Of a DNA stretch of 64,000 nucleotides, positions 45,199-57,000 are shown one piece after another. Below the pieces are notes generated by a model that worked only from the letters and a program-made list of their open reading frames with translations, had not been told where the DNA came from and searched no databases. Position 1 is the first letter of the stretch, and every line of letters begins with the position of its first letter. Both the position numbers and the translations under genes were made by a program. The DNA is taken from the NCBI GenBank assembly GCA_009760855.2, contig WPIO01000043.1:1982001-2046000 (forward strand). Reading direction: 5' to 3'. Source of the stretch: Cristatella mucedo. Lineage: Eukaryota; Bryozoa; Phylactolaemata; Cristatellidae.

Positions 45199-45419
45199 CA
45201 AGCAAGTTATTGTCCATACATGACCTTAGAGCACGAGGAGGCTGGAACAAGTGCAGCAGCTCAGCTAGGCTAGGAGGAGCCAAGTCGTGGCTGGCCTTGT
45301 GGGTCAGCCTAAGAACTTGGCTCTGTATCCGTTGATAAACCGGCAGCCGTCTAAGCTCTTTCAGCAATGGAGACTTGTGAGGTATAACACTTTAATTAAT
45401 TACTATCATTAAGTCTCCT

Positions 45420-45770
45420 AAACGTGACTGGCTGTGAATGTGTCTCCCCTACCTGCTACTGGTCTTGCAAGTGTCAGTGCTATGCATGATTCAGTGCGTT
45501 ATTATCCATGAAGGGTCCTACTAGTAGGCCGTTGCCTGAATATCTTCTTGCCTGCATTTATGTGCTGGTTTGAGAATAATACTTGTGTGCTTTGCTTGCT
45601 TGTCTAAGCATGATACCTTATGTGTCACCGACCCTTGGCTCTTGCTTCACTTGCAGTGAGTTTGACAGTGCTTAGAGATTTGGTTCCCTTAAGTAGCTTT
45701 ACAAACTATTGTTGTAATTTGTCAAGTAATCTCTTCAACAGAAGCCGCTTGGTTGAGGGTTGCACTGTGA
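45420..45770 (+). mobile_element. LINE-C 3' UTR copy
   Basis: Shares with 46580-46850 the landmarks CTATGCATGATTCAGTGC, GGGTCCTACTAGTAGG and a tail with TGACAGTGCTTAGAGATTTG. It is a diverged relative of LINE-A without coding sequence. Confidence 0.5.
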
Positions 45771-45774
45771 GGAT

Positions 45775-45780
<6 letters not shown>

Positions 45781-45853
<73 letters not shown>
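45781..45853. repeat. (GA)n microsatellite
   Basis: About 36 pure GA units directly follow the LINE-C remnant. Confidence 0.97.
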
Positions 45854-45855
<2 letters not shown>

Positions 45856-46224
45856 ATAATAGTAATGATGATCTTTGTACTGCACACCGAGAGAGCTACA
45901 TTTCTTTCTGGCTCCGAGCTTGTATTGCCAGGTAGCGTTTGGTGCTGCCATAAGCTGGCCTCGACCAGGTCTGAAATTAATTTTTTTTGCTTTTCGAGCC
46001 AATCGGTTAGCCCATGATATGTCTGTGCATGAGCTTTCGCTGCTTGTCTAGCTGACAGAGGATGGGTGCATTGGTTCACATCTCAGTTCTTCAGTTGTGC
46101 ATAGATATTTGAGTTGAGTGTAGAACAGCTTTTTACGTGGCCCTGCCTTAGGGATCAAATTGCTGTGACATCAGTGTACTTTGGTTTTGATTGTACTATA
46201 GCTAGTCGTCTGAGTATTTGTCTG

Positions 46225-46860
46225 GTCTGTCTTCGACGTCATGGCTACCATTTCACACGGCTACTGATTGTCTTAGCTTCACTGGCTCCATATAAAGCAA
46301 CGAATCGATTTCGAGATCTCTAATCTGGCTTGCAGATAGCTGCACTTGCTAGCATGGGCCCATCTATCCGATGTCCTTGCTCCTCGAGTGCGCCCTCACT
46401 CCAGACGCTGCTCTGCATCTAGTCACCTTGTCCTCACTCGCATTCAGTTGAAATCTTTTGGTGATCGAGCCTTATGCTCATAAGCGTCGACATTCTGGCA
46501 CTCACTTCCGACTATGGTCACTACATGCAAGGACCTTGCATCTTTTAAATCTCACCTAAAGATGCTCTGTTCCTTTTCGCTTTCTGTCCGTCCCATCGAA
46601 CTTGTCTGTGTTCTTTTATGTTTTGCATGCTTAAGTGTGCATGATTCGGTGCTTGTTATCAGTAACAGGTCTTAGTAGGATGGCAGAATGATTGTCTTCA
46701 TGTTTGCTGTATGCTGCTGGGCTACATATCCTCGATATCATGTATGTGACTATCCCTTCGGTATTGATTCTCCTGCAGCTAGTTGTAAAACACCCGGATA
46801 GAGATAGTTATCTTAGAACTCTATTCTAACGACGTATTAGTATGCTATTATTTTGGTAAT
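46225..46860 (+). mobile_element. LINE-C copy with degraded reverse-transcriptase end
   Basis: In broken frames it encodes GYHFTRLLIVLASLAPYKA-like sequence (cf. HITPLL..LHWLPVK) and SFGDRA followed by a stop and LALTSDYGHYM-like remnants. It ends in a tail with a hairpin-like GTAAAACACCCGGATAGAG..TTAGAACTCTATTC. It differs from LINE-A throughout, so it is a third family or a much older lineage. Confidence 0.55.
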
Positions 46861-47573
46861 CGTGGGGGAAAAACATTTAGCCTCTGCTTGGTACATTTAT
46901 TCTCCTGGTCAGCAGCTGTCCTCTTGGGGCTGGCTGCTGCCAGGAAAGGGTATCCAACGTTTGGCTTTTGCATGATTAGTGAGTTGGTCGTATTCTAATA
47001 AAACCAGGAGCTTCTTTGTGGGGAGGGGGTTTCCAACGTAGGGGCATTTTTCAGATGTGTCTATTACTCAGCTCACAGTGTCAGCAAACCAGCCCTCCCT
47101 GCCAGATTGACTAAAAATTGCCATTCTCGAGAGCTTTCGACTGGTTATGCCCCCTCAGCCACTCAATAATTTGCCACCCTGGGTAATGCCAAGCTTTGGC
47201 CCATGAGTGCAAAGATCAAGCATGGGCATGTGCCCACTTGTGACCTCGTGGAACTACATTCTTGGACTGGCCAAAGTCCGAAACTAATGAGAATAAAATG
47301 CAACTTAGTAGTAGTCCAGGAGTTCAGCCAACCTTCACTTTGCCTTTACTCTAGATTGTGAAAAGATGAGGGCAGTAGAACGAATGTTGAGGTTCACCAT
47401 ACTTTTTGGGCTCCCTGTTTGACCAGCAGCTATTTACTTTGACCAGACAGCTTGAAGACCTGGGCTGCAATTTTTTAAATTTTGATTAGACTGCCCTTAG
47501 CGGCCATAGCATGCTCTTGCTCTCTTAGGCAATGCACAGCATTTTTCGGTGTCAAGCTGTTTGATCTCCAACA

Positions 47574-47575
<2 letters not shown>
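46861..47575. other. unannotated spacer
   Basis: No gene or repeat recognised. Confidence 0.35.

Positions 47576-47651
<76 letters not shown>
47576..47651. repeat. (CT)n microsatellite
   Basis: About 38 uninterrupted CT units. Confidence 0.97.
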
Positions 47652-47653
<2 letters not shown>

Positions 47654-48334
47654 CTGCTCATTATCACTGTCCGAATTGATTAAAGACAAGCTGCCGAGGC
47701 TGTCGTCGATTGGTGTCGAGTGTTTTGATTTCCCACACTATCAGCTATGTAAACAGGTGCTCACCTTGTGTCCGGCTACTATCCACTGAAACTCAGCAGT
47801 GAAAGGTCAGGACCACTTGTTGAGCCTTGAGCATTATGAGTTTGCTACCCCAATTTCCAGCTGTCAGCCTGTCTTTTTGTGTCGGTCTGTCTATTTTTAA
47901 ATTATGCAGGAATCCTTTTGATTTCCTTAGCATGGTGTTGCTGTCTTACCAGCACAATAATTATTCTTGACAAGTTATTTGATCACCACCACTGATCACC
48001 ACCACTTTTTAGCCGGCCTCCTATGATTATGGAGAGGATCTCAGAGTGGATACATTGAATTGTTTGCCTGTAGCACCATCAAGATTATTTTAGTGCCCGA
48101 TTTCCGATCAAAGTGCAGAGAATCCCATGACCACCTAGGCAATATTGTCATACAGCTGACCTCTAGCAGCTGCGTGATCGTGTGTATCCTGCTTGCTTCA
48201 GTCTTCCTTACTTCTTAGTTCCCCTGTGCACCAAGCTGACTCAAGCAAAAGATTTGCTTACTTGAAATCGCATTATCCTCTTGGCATGTATAGGTTATGG
48301 CTGTCTAGCAGATATCTTGGTGGCATTGATGGTT

Positions 48335-48504
48335 GGTGAGCCGTAATGGCTCACTAGGTAAGACGGTTGCTTTTCACGACCTTGGCATCGAGGTCGTGGG
48401 TTCGAATCCTGCGGTGGGCGATCCTTTATCGCCACTGCAAGCTGTGGTGATAGCCGTAAAGGCTCTTCTGTCGCTATACAAAAAGAGGCTGTTAAATCAG
48501 CTAG
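48335..48504 (+). mobile_element. SINE1 full-length copy (sense)
   Basis: The clearest sense copy. The head GAGCCGTAATGGCTCACTAG holds the A-box region, then GGTCGTGGGTTCGAATCC the B box. The body GGTGATAGCCGTAAAGGC can form a small hairpin (AGCC/GGCT). The terminus is GGCTGTTAAATCAGCTAG. The tRNA-type promoter implies RNA polymerase III transcription. Its tail shows no similarity to LINE-A or LINE-B. Confidence 0.92.
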
Positions 48505-48529
48505 TATTTTTTTTCCATAGTATTAAGGA

Positions 48530-48532
<3 letters not shown>

Positions 48533-48611
<79 letters not shown>
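48533..48611. repeat. (TA)n microsatellite
   Basis: About 39 TA units lie between SINE1 on the left and the tail end of an antisense SINE2 on the right. It may have grown from the A/T-rich ends of one of them. Confidence 0.97.
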
Positions 48612-48613
<2 letters not shown>

Positions 48614-48735
48614 CATTTATATAGAGCCCCAAGAGAACTTAATCTCTATTCAGGTGCTTCACATGTGCCTTGGGGCTCGAGCCTACGACCTCAGCCTTGG
48701 TCGGGGCGAGCACCTTAGCCGCTGGGCCAAACCGT
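48612..48735 (-). mobile_element. SINE2 full-length copy
   Basis: Antisense: ATTCATTTATATAGAGCCC tail end, AGAGAACTTAATCTCT hairpin, B box (TGGGGCTCGAGCCTACGAC) and head ending GCTGGGCCAAACCG. Confidence 0.88.
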
Positions 48736-49189
48736 GTTCTCAGAGTACATGTCTGAAGCATGTAGACGAGTGTCCACAGTTATCATGTATGTTGTTGGCT
48801 GTGTCAGCATTGCTTTTATTGGGCGTTGATCTTGTAGATCTACATCATTAGATTTTATGCTGTCATTACTGTGTGTTCAAAATGCTTGTCACCACTGCCT
48901 GACTGAATTAATTCTGGAGGCAGAGTCCAGCCTTATAAGAAAGTAGAATCTAGTTGAGATTTACCAAGTAACCAGTGGATGCGCCTCGGACGGCTGCAAA
49001 CTCAAACTCTTGAGAACGTGACAAACATACATCCTTGTTTACCATAGTGCATGATGTCACTTCCTTATTAACTGGTAATACTTCCTAAATTTCGTAAAGG
49101 ATCAGGATTGTTACAAGGTCACACCATTTTAAAAGTCGTCTTGGTTACCTCTTCCAGTCGACAAAAGAGGCCAAAATTGTGTGCCACCT
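48736..49189. other. unannotated spacer
   Basis: No gene or repeat recognised. Confidence 0.35.
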
Positions 49190-49570
49190 TAATAATATAA
49201 TAATAATAATAATAATGCACCTGATAAAGCGCCCTGAGAGAACTTTATCTCTTTCTAGGCACCTTGATTAGATGTTGCTACGGTGTGCTATTGTACATTA
49301 GCCTCGATTTTCTAGGAGTACTAGCTTGGCTTTCAAGGCTACCATCATGTATTCTATCATTTTACTTGTCTAGATTTATTCCAACCCATAGCTCTGGTAT
49401 AGTAAACTACATGCAGGCAGACGTCGATTCAGCAACATATTGGTTTTCCAAAGCTTCCTTGGTCGGCTTAGCCTGACAATTTCTACTAAACTTGTTTTCC
49501 TTTTGCAGCAAATCTAAAACATCTAGAAAGAGATTTGGTTCTCTGAGGGTGCGTTATTATTATAAACTCA
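49190..49570. repeat. inverted pair of LINE-A tails around 230 bases
   Basis: An antisense tail (49190-49268: (TAA)n, AAGCGCCCTGAGAGAACTTT) and a sense tail (49498-49570: CTAGAAAGAGATTTGGTTCTC, then TTATTATTA) face outward around unique sequence. It could be two independent insertions or a hairpin-ended unit. Confidence 0.65.
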
Positions 49571-50588
49571 CTGCAGTCCTCAATCCCCTAGCATTTAAGC
49601 CGTCAAAGCCTGCGTATGCTCACTAGCAAAACAGTGTAAGTAGCTGTTGTACATTTAGAAAGCAATATGTAGCTTGTATTTGCTCACATGCATTGCTGGC
49701 TTTACTGCCTGCATGTTGTCGGCAGTCTTCGCACTCCTTCTTGCTGTCAGCTGGCCTGTAGCGTTTCAGACGGAGGAAGCATTAATGCTGGAAACTGTTG
49801 CTATGTGTTATCGAGCGCATGATCTTACCTCATCCTCTTATGGTGGCAGTGCAACCCACATGCTCTATGCTAACACCAAGCCTTGTAGTCGCCACCTCAC
49901 GTGGTTGAGTTGCGTACTGGTTGCATGTTGACAGATTGCCGTGTCATCTATGCAGTAGTTTACAAGCATGGAGCACTAGCATTCGTATCAATGCGCTGCC
50001 TTCCCTCCCTTCACCTCAGCACAGTACTGAGCTGTAGGAGATTCGGTCTGCTCCCTTGCAGGCCAAGCTGCTTTGTTTGCTTTATTTGGTCGAGTGCCAG
50101 CAGAGCTCGATTGGGTGCAACCGGCTGCTCACTTGCGTCCAACAAAGCAGCACAAGATAACCAGGTGTTGGCATCTACCAGCAGCAGCCAATGGTGGTGG
50201 CACTCTTTCGACTCCCAACTGTGCTGCCAAATCCCCCACCCACCTCGGCCCAGCAGAGGCTTGCCTGCTTTTACAGTGCAGTTATAATTGGTGTAGGGAC
50301 CCCCAGGGATGACCTCACTCTCTTGCAGCTGGTTTTTGTTGAAACACCTTTGCCTGACTGGCTGCTACATTAGTGGCCCCCTGCTTTGTTTTTATTTTAT
50401 CAACCTCAGGTCATCAGCAGGCAGGACAGACTCTGCCTCTTGCAAGCTAGAGTTTGAGTTTTGCTGTCCAGCCTTAGGAGCTGCAGTCCGTCGGTCTCGG
50501 ACTCTGCTCGACATTTGCTGGTTGATTGAGAAGTCCTCGACGATTTGCCGTCATTCAACTAGCGGTTTTCAAGCTAGTTTCAATCAAC
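49571..50588 (+). promoter_or_regulatory. 5' flank and probable 5' UTR of the SLC7A gene
   Basis: Unique DNA without transposons immediately upstream of the ATG. Pyrimidine-rich 3' splice sites at about 50060 (CTCCCTTGCAG) and 50328 (CTCTCTTGCAG) could begin a 5' UTR exon. No TATA box is evident. In-frame stops are absent from 50526 to the ATG, but the protein before the ATG is unlike the family. Confidence 0.35.
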
Positions 50589-51045
50589 ATGAGCTCGCCT
50601 ACGTCCGAGATGCAATCGGAGAGCAACGGCGGTGAGGTCCGACTGAAGAAGTCCATCGGCCTGTTCAATGGCATAGCCATGATCGTCGGACTGGTCGTGG
50701 GCGGTGGGATCTTCGTGTCACCGGTCGGCGTTCTGCAATCGGCCGGCTCGGTGGGCCTGTCGCTCGTGTTCTGGGTGGTTGGTGGCCTCACTGCTGGCAT
50801 CGGCTCGATGGTGTACATCGAGCTCGGCACGACGTTCAAGGAATCCGGCGGCGACTACACGTACATCGGCCAGGCGTTCGGCCCGGCTCTGCAGATGTGC
50901 TTCGTGTGGGCGTACCTGCTCGTCGTCTTTCCAGCCGGCAACGCTGTCGCAGCGCTGACGTTTGCCAACTATGCCCTGGTGCCATTCTTCGGCGAGTGCC
51001 CGCCACCCGGCATTGCCATATCGCTACTGGCTGGGTTCCTCATCG
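50589..51045 (+). CDS. SLC7A-like: SLC7A exon 1 (residues 1-152)
   Basis: Encodes the cytoplasmic N-terminus (MSSPTSEMQSESNGGEVRLK), TM1 with VVGGGIFVSP (residues 36-45), TM2, the re-entrant loop, TM3 and the outer loop with Cys137. TM4 begins here. The exon ends in phase 1 at GATCG/GTAGG-type donor (CTCATCG/GTAGGT). The downstream open sequence to 51194 is intron. Confidence 0.93.
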
Positions 51046-54000
51046 GTAGGTCTTATCTTGTAGCCTGTCTACTACTATTAGCACTCTCGTCAGCACCTCA
51101 CCCAGCTGGAGGCAGTGTCGGAGTGTTGGGCTCGGAGGGATTGGCCAACGCTTGCCCAACGTCTTTCCATTGGGTTTTTTCACCTTCGATTTAATTGCTT
51201 TTTGCCATCCACAATGAACTCCAAATATTCTATAGCAAACTAGAAAACTGCTTCTAACAGTACAATTGGGTGCTCTTGTTATAGTTGAAACTTGATACTG
51301 TGTTTGAGAGCAAATATCTCATTGGTCCGACGGGGATTCGTCACAACATGTAAGTGCCTAAAAAGACATTTAGAGAGTGCCATACAAATGTATTATTATT
51401 GTCATTGTTATTGCTACTATTACTATGATTTCGCAGAGAGGTTCTCGAAAGCTCAATCAACTTGGGCGATCGCTATTCACGCTGCAGGTCGTAGGTTCAA
51501 GTTCTGCATTGGGCGATCCTTTATTGTCCTCTGTACGTGGTTGTGATTGGTGGTGCTGGAGATTTCGTTAAGGCTCATCTGCCGTTAGGTAAACGAGGCT
51601 GTTAATCAGCTAGCCTTTAACTTGAACTTTAACGGTCACTAGACACGTGTTGTTTATAGCTAAGATGGTTTGTATGGTTAAGTATATGTTTGTATACATT
51701 AATTTCAGCCGTTGGTCTCTAAGATGCAGTCTTTGGAATCCTCTCGGGTACCCGTCATGGGGGAGTGTCTGCTTTTGGTGATATGAGTACTGAGCAAAGA
51801 CAGAGGTGCTCACTAGTAAATTGCTTGTCTAAACAGGCAATTATTGCCAGTGGTGTTTTGTAACATTTAATTTCATTTGCCATTAATAATGCTGACTACT
51901 TTAATGCCTGTGGTTATGAGGGTCGAGCTTTACTGCTGACGAATCAGACATTTTGTGAATATAAAAAGTTACAAACCAATTGTCATGGACGAGATAATAA
52001 TGCTAACATTTACATGTGAACATCGCATGTGGACCAGGTGTATGATTCAGACCTGGCTTGTTTATACCAAAAGTAGAAAAGAACTGACTGTCCGGCAAAG
52101 GATGCTAAATATGGTGAATCATGTTTATAAACCCTATCGGCAGTGCTCCTCTGTTTGCATTAATCTGACACAAATGCCATGCTGCTCATAAGCTGCTTTT
52201 TCATGTACTGTTATCGGCTTTGAGTCGTTTTCGACTCGCTCAGCTATCATAATTGCCGGGGTTGTTTGGTGCGATTTACGTTGAGATCAAACCTTGTATG
52301 TTCGCAAGGTGCGTTCTTTTATGCCTGCCACAAGGGGTGCACCCTAATTTGTAGCAACTTTAGTACCCGTCGGTTCGTATGAGATCCTGTCATTGCCTTT
52401 TGTGAATTGATCATAATGTAAGTAAACAGCCAGTTTCAGCGGACCAGGCTGGGAAGGCAAAGCTTGCATGCTTGCGTGGCTGCTGGCTCTTGAACTATCT
52501 GCTATGACTACCCTGCAGGGTTTTCTGCAAGCCCACGCTATCGCCGTGTTGCATGCGTTAATCAGTGGGGCACTGATTGAAGATATGCTGCAGTGGCGCT
52601 GCACTTGGCCTGCACCGATAGATGAAGGTAGATAGGGACTGGGTGACTTAGCACAGCTGCTTGGAGGAATTAGTTAGGCGAGCATGGCAGCTGAGCCACT
52701 GGCCATGGGCACACTTTGTTGGTGTTCTCGCTGCCTGTCTGGCTTCTTAGAAAATTAAATTTGGTGTACAGCCGAGAAAGCCACAGAGTCTCCGGTTTCC
52801 CTGTAAGTAGCCCACATGCAGATAAGACCACTGTTATTCTTTGGCAGACACCTTGCCAGCATTCAGCTGCTGAGGTTGTCTGTCTGATATAGCTCACCGG
52901 TTGGCAGGCTTCCTCTCTTGGAGGAGCCGGATGAGTGACTTGCTGTGGTCGATCAGGCGATTGAGTTCAGCCGACAGGCCTCCCTCCAGCCCCGGCTGCC
53001 TTACCCTCCCCCGGAGGAGCTGGATTAGTGACTTACACGGCTGCTGTGACCCTGTGTGCCTAGACTAACGTGTCTGGTGAAATTCCTACTCTTGCTGTCC
53101 CTAGTCCTCTCCAGTAGCAGCCAACCAGCCAGGCAGATCCAGTCTGCCTGCCTGGCTGGTGTGCACTGATTTATCCCCCCACCCACCCCAGCGGCCAGCT
53201 CTCCTGTTTGTTCGATGTGACTGCCTTCGGCCAACCATCGCGAGTTGCAGCAGGCAGGCCTGTAGGGCTGCTTTGCTGGCACGTCAGATGCCGACGTATC
53301 CTAGTTGGGTCACCTGTCTGAAGCCATCAGCATAAAATGCAATAATAATAATAATAATAATAATGCAAAGAATGGAATTAAAAACAATAGTAGCACGTCG
53401 TTTGTAAAGCACTCTAAGAGAACCTAATGCGAGTGCTTTGCAACTCCTTCCTTATACAGTATAGGCACGAGGCCGAAAGTTGACTGCACAGCTTTAAGCT
53501 CATCCTTCGTCCTGTGGCTAATACAAGCAAGTGAACTTGAGTTTTGAGTCTGCCAAGCGCTGCCAGTCGTTAGATCTGTTTTCCGCTCTTACCCAGCCCT
53601 TGCAGCCCGAAGTTTCCAATCAGCTAAACCGCACTGGTCAGAGAGAATCAGGAAGAGGCTCGGTCGAGCTAGCAGCCGTCACCGGTCGTATACACTGCTT
53701 GTGCAATCTTTGGTTTTTCATTTTCTTTTACCTATTTTTGAAGAAATATTTTGTCATTATGTTTCACGACAGAATCGCGCACTCGTGCCTTTTTTCCTTA
53801 CGAAGCCCTAACGTGCGATACCAAGCAGCTCCGTGCTGATGCTGTAGCCCATGCGTCTGCTACGCCTGTTCACCTTGCTGTTGGCTCCTCGATGCTCAGT
53901 TTGCTGTTGGTACCGTTTCAGTGTCGCTCACAGCAGTTAACAGCTTTAACGTCGACTGGGCGGCGCGTCTCACCGACGTGTTTACCATCCTCAAAATCCT

Positions 54001-57000
54001 CACCCTGCTGGCGATCGCCGTCTCGGGTTTTGTCTACCTCGGTCAAGGTATGTTGGCTGACAAGTGTAGCAGTCAGCCCACTGTTTTGCTCAGTCGGGCC
54101 TCTGTTTCCCTCCAAATATTGTGTTTGTTTGCTTTGTTTGTTTGTTTGTCTAGGCATGTATGCATGTGTCTGCACGTGTCTTTTCTTTGCATCACATAAC
54201 TTGGGATCGTGCCACGGGTATTGCTAGTCGAGTCCTGCAGACCTTAAAATAAATTAAATTATATCGCCTGCTCTTTCTTATTAACTTTCTTCTCTCGGAC
54301 TAAAGACCAAGGGGTTTGCAGAAGCACGTTCGTCAACTTTGTATTTGGCTACTGTAATGGAGTGAGGTGGTTGTTCTCATAACCCCTAAACAAGATGACC
54401 TGGCCAGCTAGAAGCACAAATACTAGCGAGTCTTTCGTCTTTTTCTGTAGTTGAAATGTAGCATATGTCAATCTCAATGTGCATCAAATCGGTATACCTA
54501 CCATGGCCCGACCACGTTTCTGCTGTCGTTGGTTAGTTTGTATTGCTGTCTATCGCACCAAGTCGATATCCGGGCATAGCATTTCAACCCACCTTGCTGA
54601 AACCGTGGGGGAGCAGCTAAAACAGCCGGATTATGGAGGATCGTTGTTATGGCACATTGGAATGTGTGCTCTTCCTTGCTATTGCCTGCATGCCTGCACG
54701 GATTGATGCAGCACCGACAAGTAACTAGCCATGCTACCAGGTTCAGGTGTCACCGGTGTTTGTCGTGCAGGGGTGTAGACTAGCATTGGTGCAAGCAGCT
54801 GTGTTTCCGGCCTGGTTCAGACCGGACGTGGAAGCAGCACACCTCACACGTCTATAACAATGCTGCTACTGTGCTCACGTGTGGCACCAAGCTATCTCAA
54901 GCTGCACCCACTCACCCTGTCGAGCCTTGGCTACTGCAGTCACGGTTGGCAAAAGTAGAATGGAGCCGGTTTTGCCTACGGCTTTTCGTGCCAATCTGCA
55001 TTGTATTAACTCCTCTCACCACCCCCAATCCCTGCTGACCCTCTACCTGTTAATGTCAGCAGCACTGTGTCAATGCCTATTGTTTCTCACCATGCTCACC
55101 GGTCCATGGAACAACAGAGCATGGTTAATGCTCACTCGTTAGGTCCGACCGATTGCTGATTTGAGTTAATCTTCCTGTACTGGCAATATGCCATTGGCTC
55201 GGTGTGCTTTCGAGCAAGTCTTGGTACGTTTTTTTAAGGCAAGGGTAACAACTTCAGTGACATATGGACCGACACGAGCACCAGCCCGGTGAGCTGGGCT
55301 CGTGCCATCTACGCCGGTGTCTACTCCTACTCAGGATGGTATGCAGCTGCAGCGCCAGCCATGCACCCACTAACCTACCTCCAGCCGGATTGTGCTGCCC
55401 CCAGCCTCACCTGCTTGCAGCCTCTCGTCGACACTGAGGCTTTGGTTGAAGGCCACTTGACTGCATTATAATCTATATGATGCCGATAGGTACCATGAAT
55501 GTCGTTCCTGCTCAATGCCCCATGCACAGAGCAGCCTGAACCCTTCGGCTTGTCTCATTTTAGGAATTACCTCAACCTCATCACAGAGGAGGTGGATAAT
55601 GCTCACGTGTAAGTGTGCAGAGCAGCCTAGCCACCATACCGTGGGTCACCAAGGTCATCGTCGACCCTTTCCTACAGGGCATGCCAGCTGTCGCCACCTT
55701 GACTGCTTGCCACCTGCTGCTGGTGCGCTTCTCCCATCGTCAACTGAACTCTGCAAGCTGCGGCCACGATCGCCGAGCCCTGCAAAGCAGCCGGGGTGGC
55801 TGGGGGGCAGCACTCTCGTTGCTTCCGACCAATTGGTCTCGACTTGATCAGCATTCTGCTTCGGCCTCCACCTTTGCTTCCACCTCGGCTCCGGCTTTGA
55901 TTCGTATCTTCTACTTTGGCTAGTTGCTATTGCTGTGTCTTCCGGCTTCCCTAAAGCAAAACCTAAGTAAATAAATGGTGGCTCATACAACAGCCTCATT
56001 TATGTAGCAGTGGCAGCTAAACCCGGGGGCTAGCAGCCAGCTGGCTGCCGGCAATAAAGGATCACATGGTAGCCAGCACACGAATCTGCATTGCTTGCTC
56101 GCCGACCTGCGGGTTCTTCGATGCTGTGTACCCTTTACCTGCAATGCCTGTGCACTGCTTCCCTTCCATTGCGAGCGGCTGTCTCCACTGCCACCGTCCA
56201 GCCATCCAGCCTGAATGCTAGCACCCTCTCACTAGAGGGCGGCCCCTCCCGGTTGTCGTAGACTCGGCCGGCGCAGCTGCCACGGTCGTTCTTGCTCGTT
56301 TTTGCAGGACCTTGCCAAGAGCGATCTGGGTGTCCATTCCGTTGATCACCATCCTCTACGTGATGGCTAACGTGGCCTTCATGGCCGTGCTGCCTGCTGC
56401 CGAGCTGCTTCAGTCGCCTGCCGTGGCCGTGGTGCGTTTGTGCGTCGCAGCTGCACTAGCTAGCTAGGGGCAGCTTGGGCACAGCCTACTCGGGGAGAGA
56501 TATGGGAAGACTGCTGCTGAGTTTGCGCGTGCCACTTTACCGTGCGGCACTTCGAAGGTCCAGGCCGCGTTGCCTGGAAGCTTTCTCACTTGGCCCACTT
56601 GATCGCTGGAGATGCCTGGTCGATGCGAAGCTGTAGTACTTGTGCTGGTCGCCTGCTGGGCTATCTGCGAACCGTCACCATTTGTTAGGGAGGGGGACTA
56701 CGCTGGTCTGTCACAACTATCGCTTGCCTGTGGCAGATGTGTTCGCCATGGCTCACCTGCGCCGGCAGGTGACTCACTCTCCTACGACAGCAGCTGTTCG
56801 TGTGTCGTGACATCAGGCTGCCGCTTGGCCTTTTGGTAGGCTTTTGGCCGGAAGCTGTACCACTCGTCCTTGACCTGGGTGTATCCGCTGCTCGTGGCGT
56901 GCTCCACGGTGGGAAGCCTCAACGGTTCCATCTTCACGTCGTCCAGGTGAGTGTGGAGAGCGGCTGGCCAGCTAGAAAGCCAGTCGGAATGCGTTGTTCC

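Larger units (their letters stand above)
44231..45385 (-). mobile_element. LINE-B copy carrying two LINE-A insertions
   Basis: LINE-B is split into 44231-44300 (tail and 3' end), 44456-44600 (3' UTR) and about 45199-45385. The last part encodes on the minus strand LKELRRLPVYQRIQSQVLRL and APPSLAELLHLFQP, a CR1/L2-type thumb segment. The parts are separated by LINE-A insertions at 44301-44455 and 44601-45198. The combined minus-strand open frame at 44855-45367 is therefore a chance fusion of two LINE families. Confidence 0.78.

Noticed and set aside
44855-45367. 170-codon minus-strand ORF as one gene
   Set aside because: It is a fusion of LINE-B and LINE-A fragments created by insertion.
51046-51194. 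Extension of exon 1 to the stop at 51194
   Set aside because: The residues after ...LAGFLI do not fit the family, and a donor at 51046 joins in phase to the exon that continues TM4.
54048-54199. Read-through extension of exon 2
   Set aside because: After VYLGQG the frame is a pyrimidine-rich intron. The donor GTATGT gives the correct phase for exon 3.
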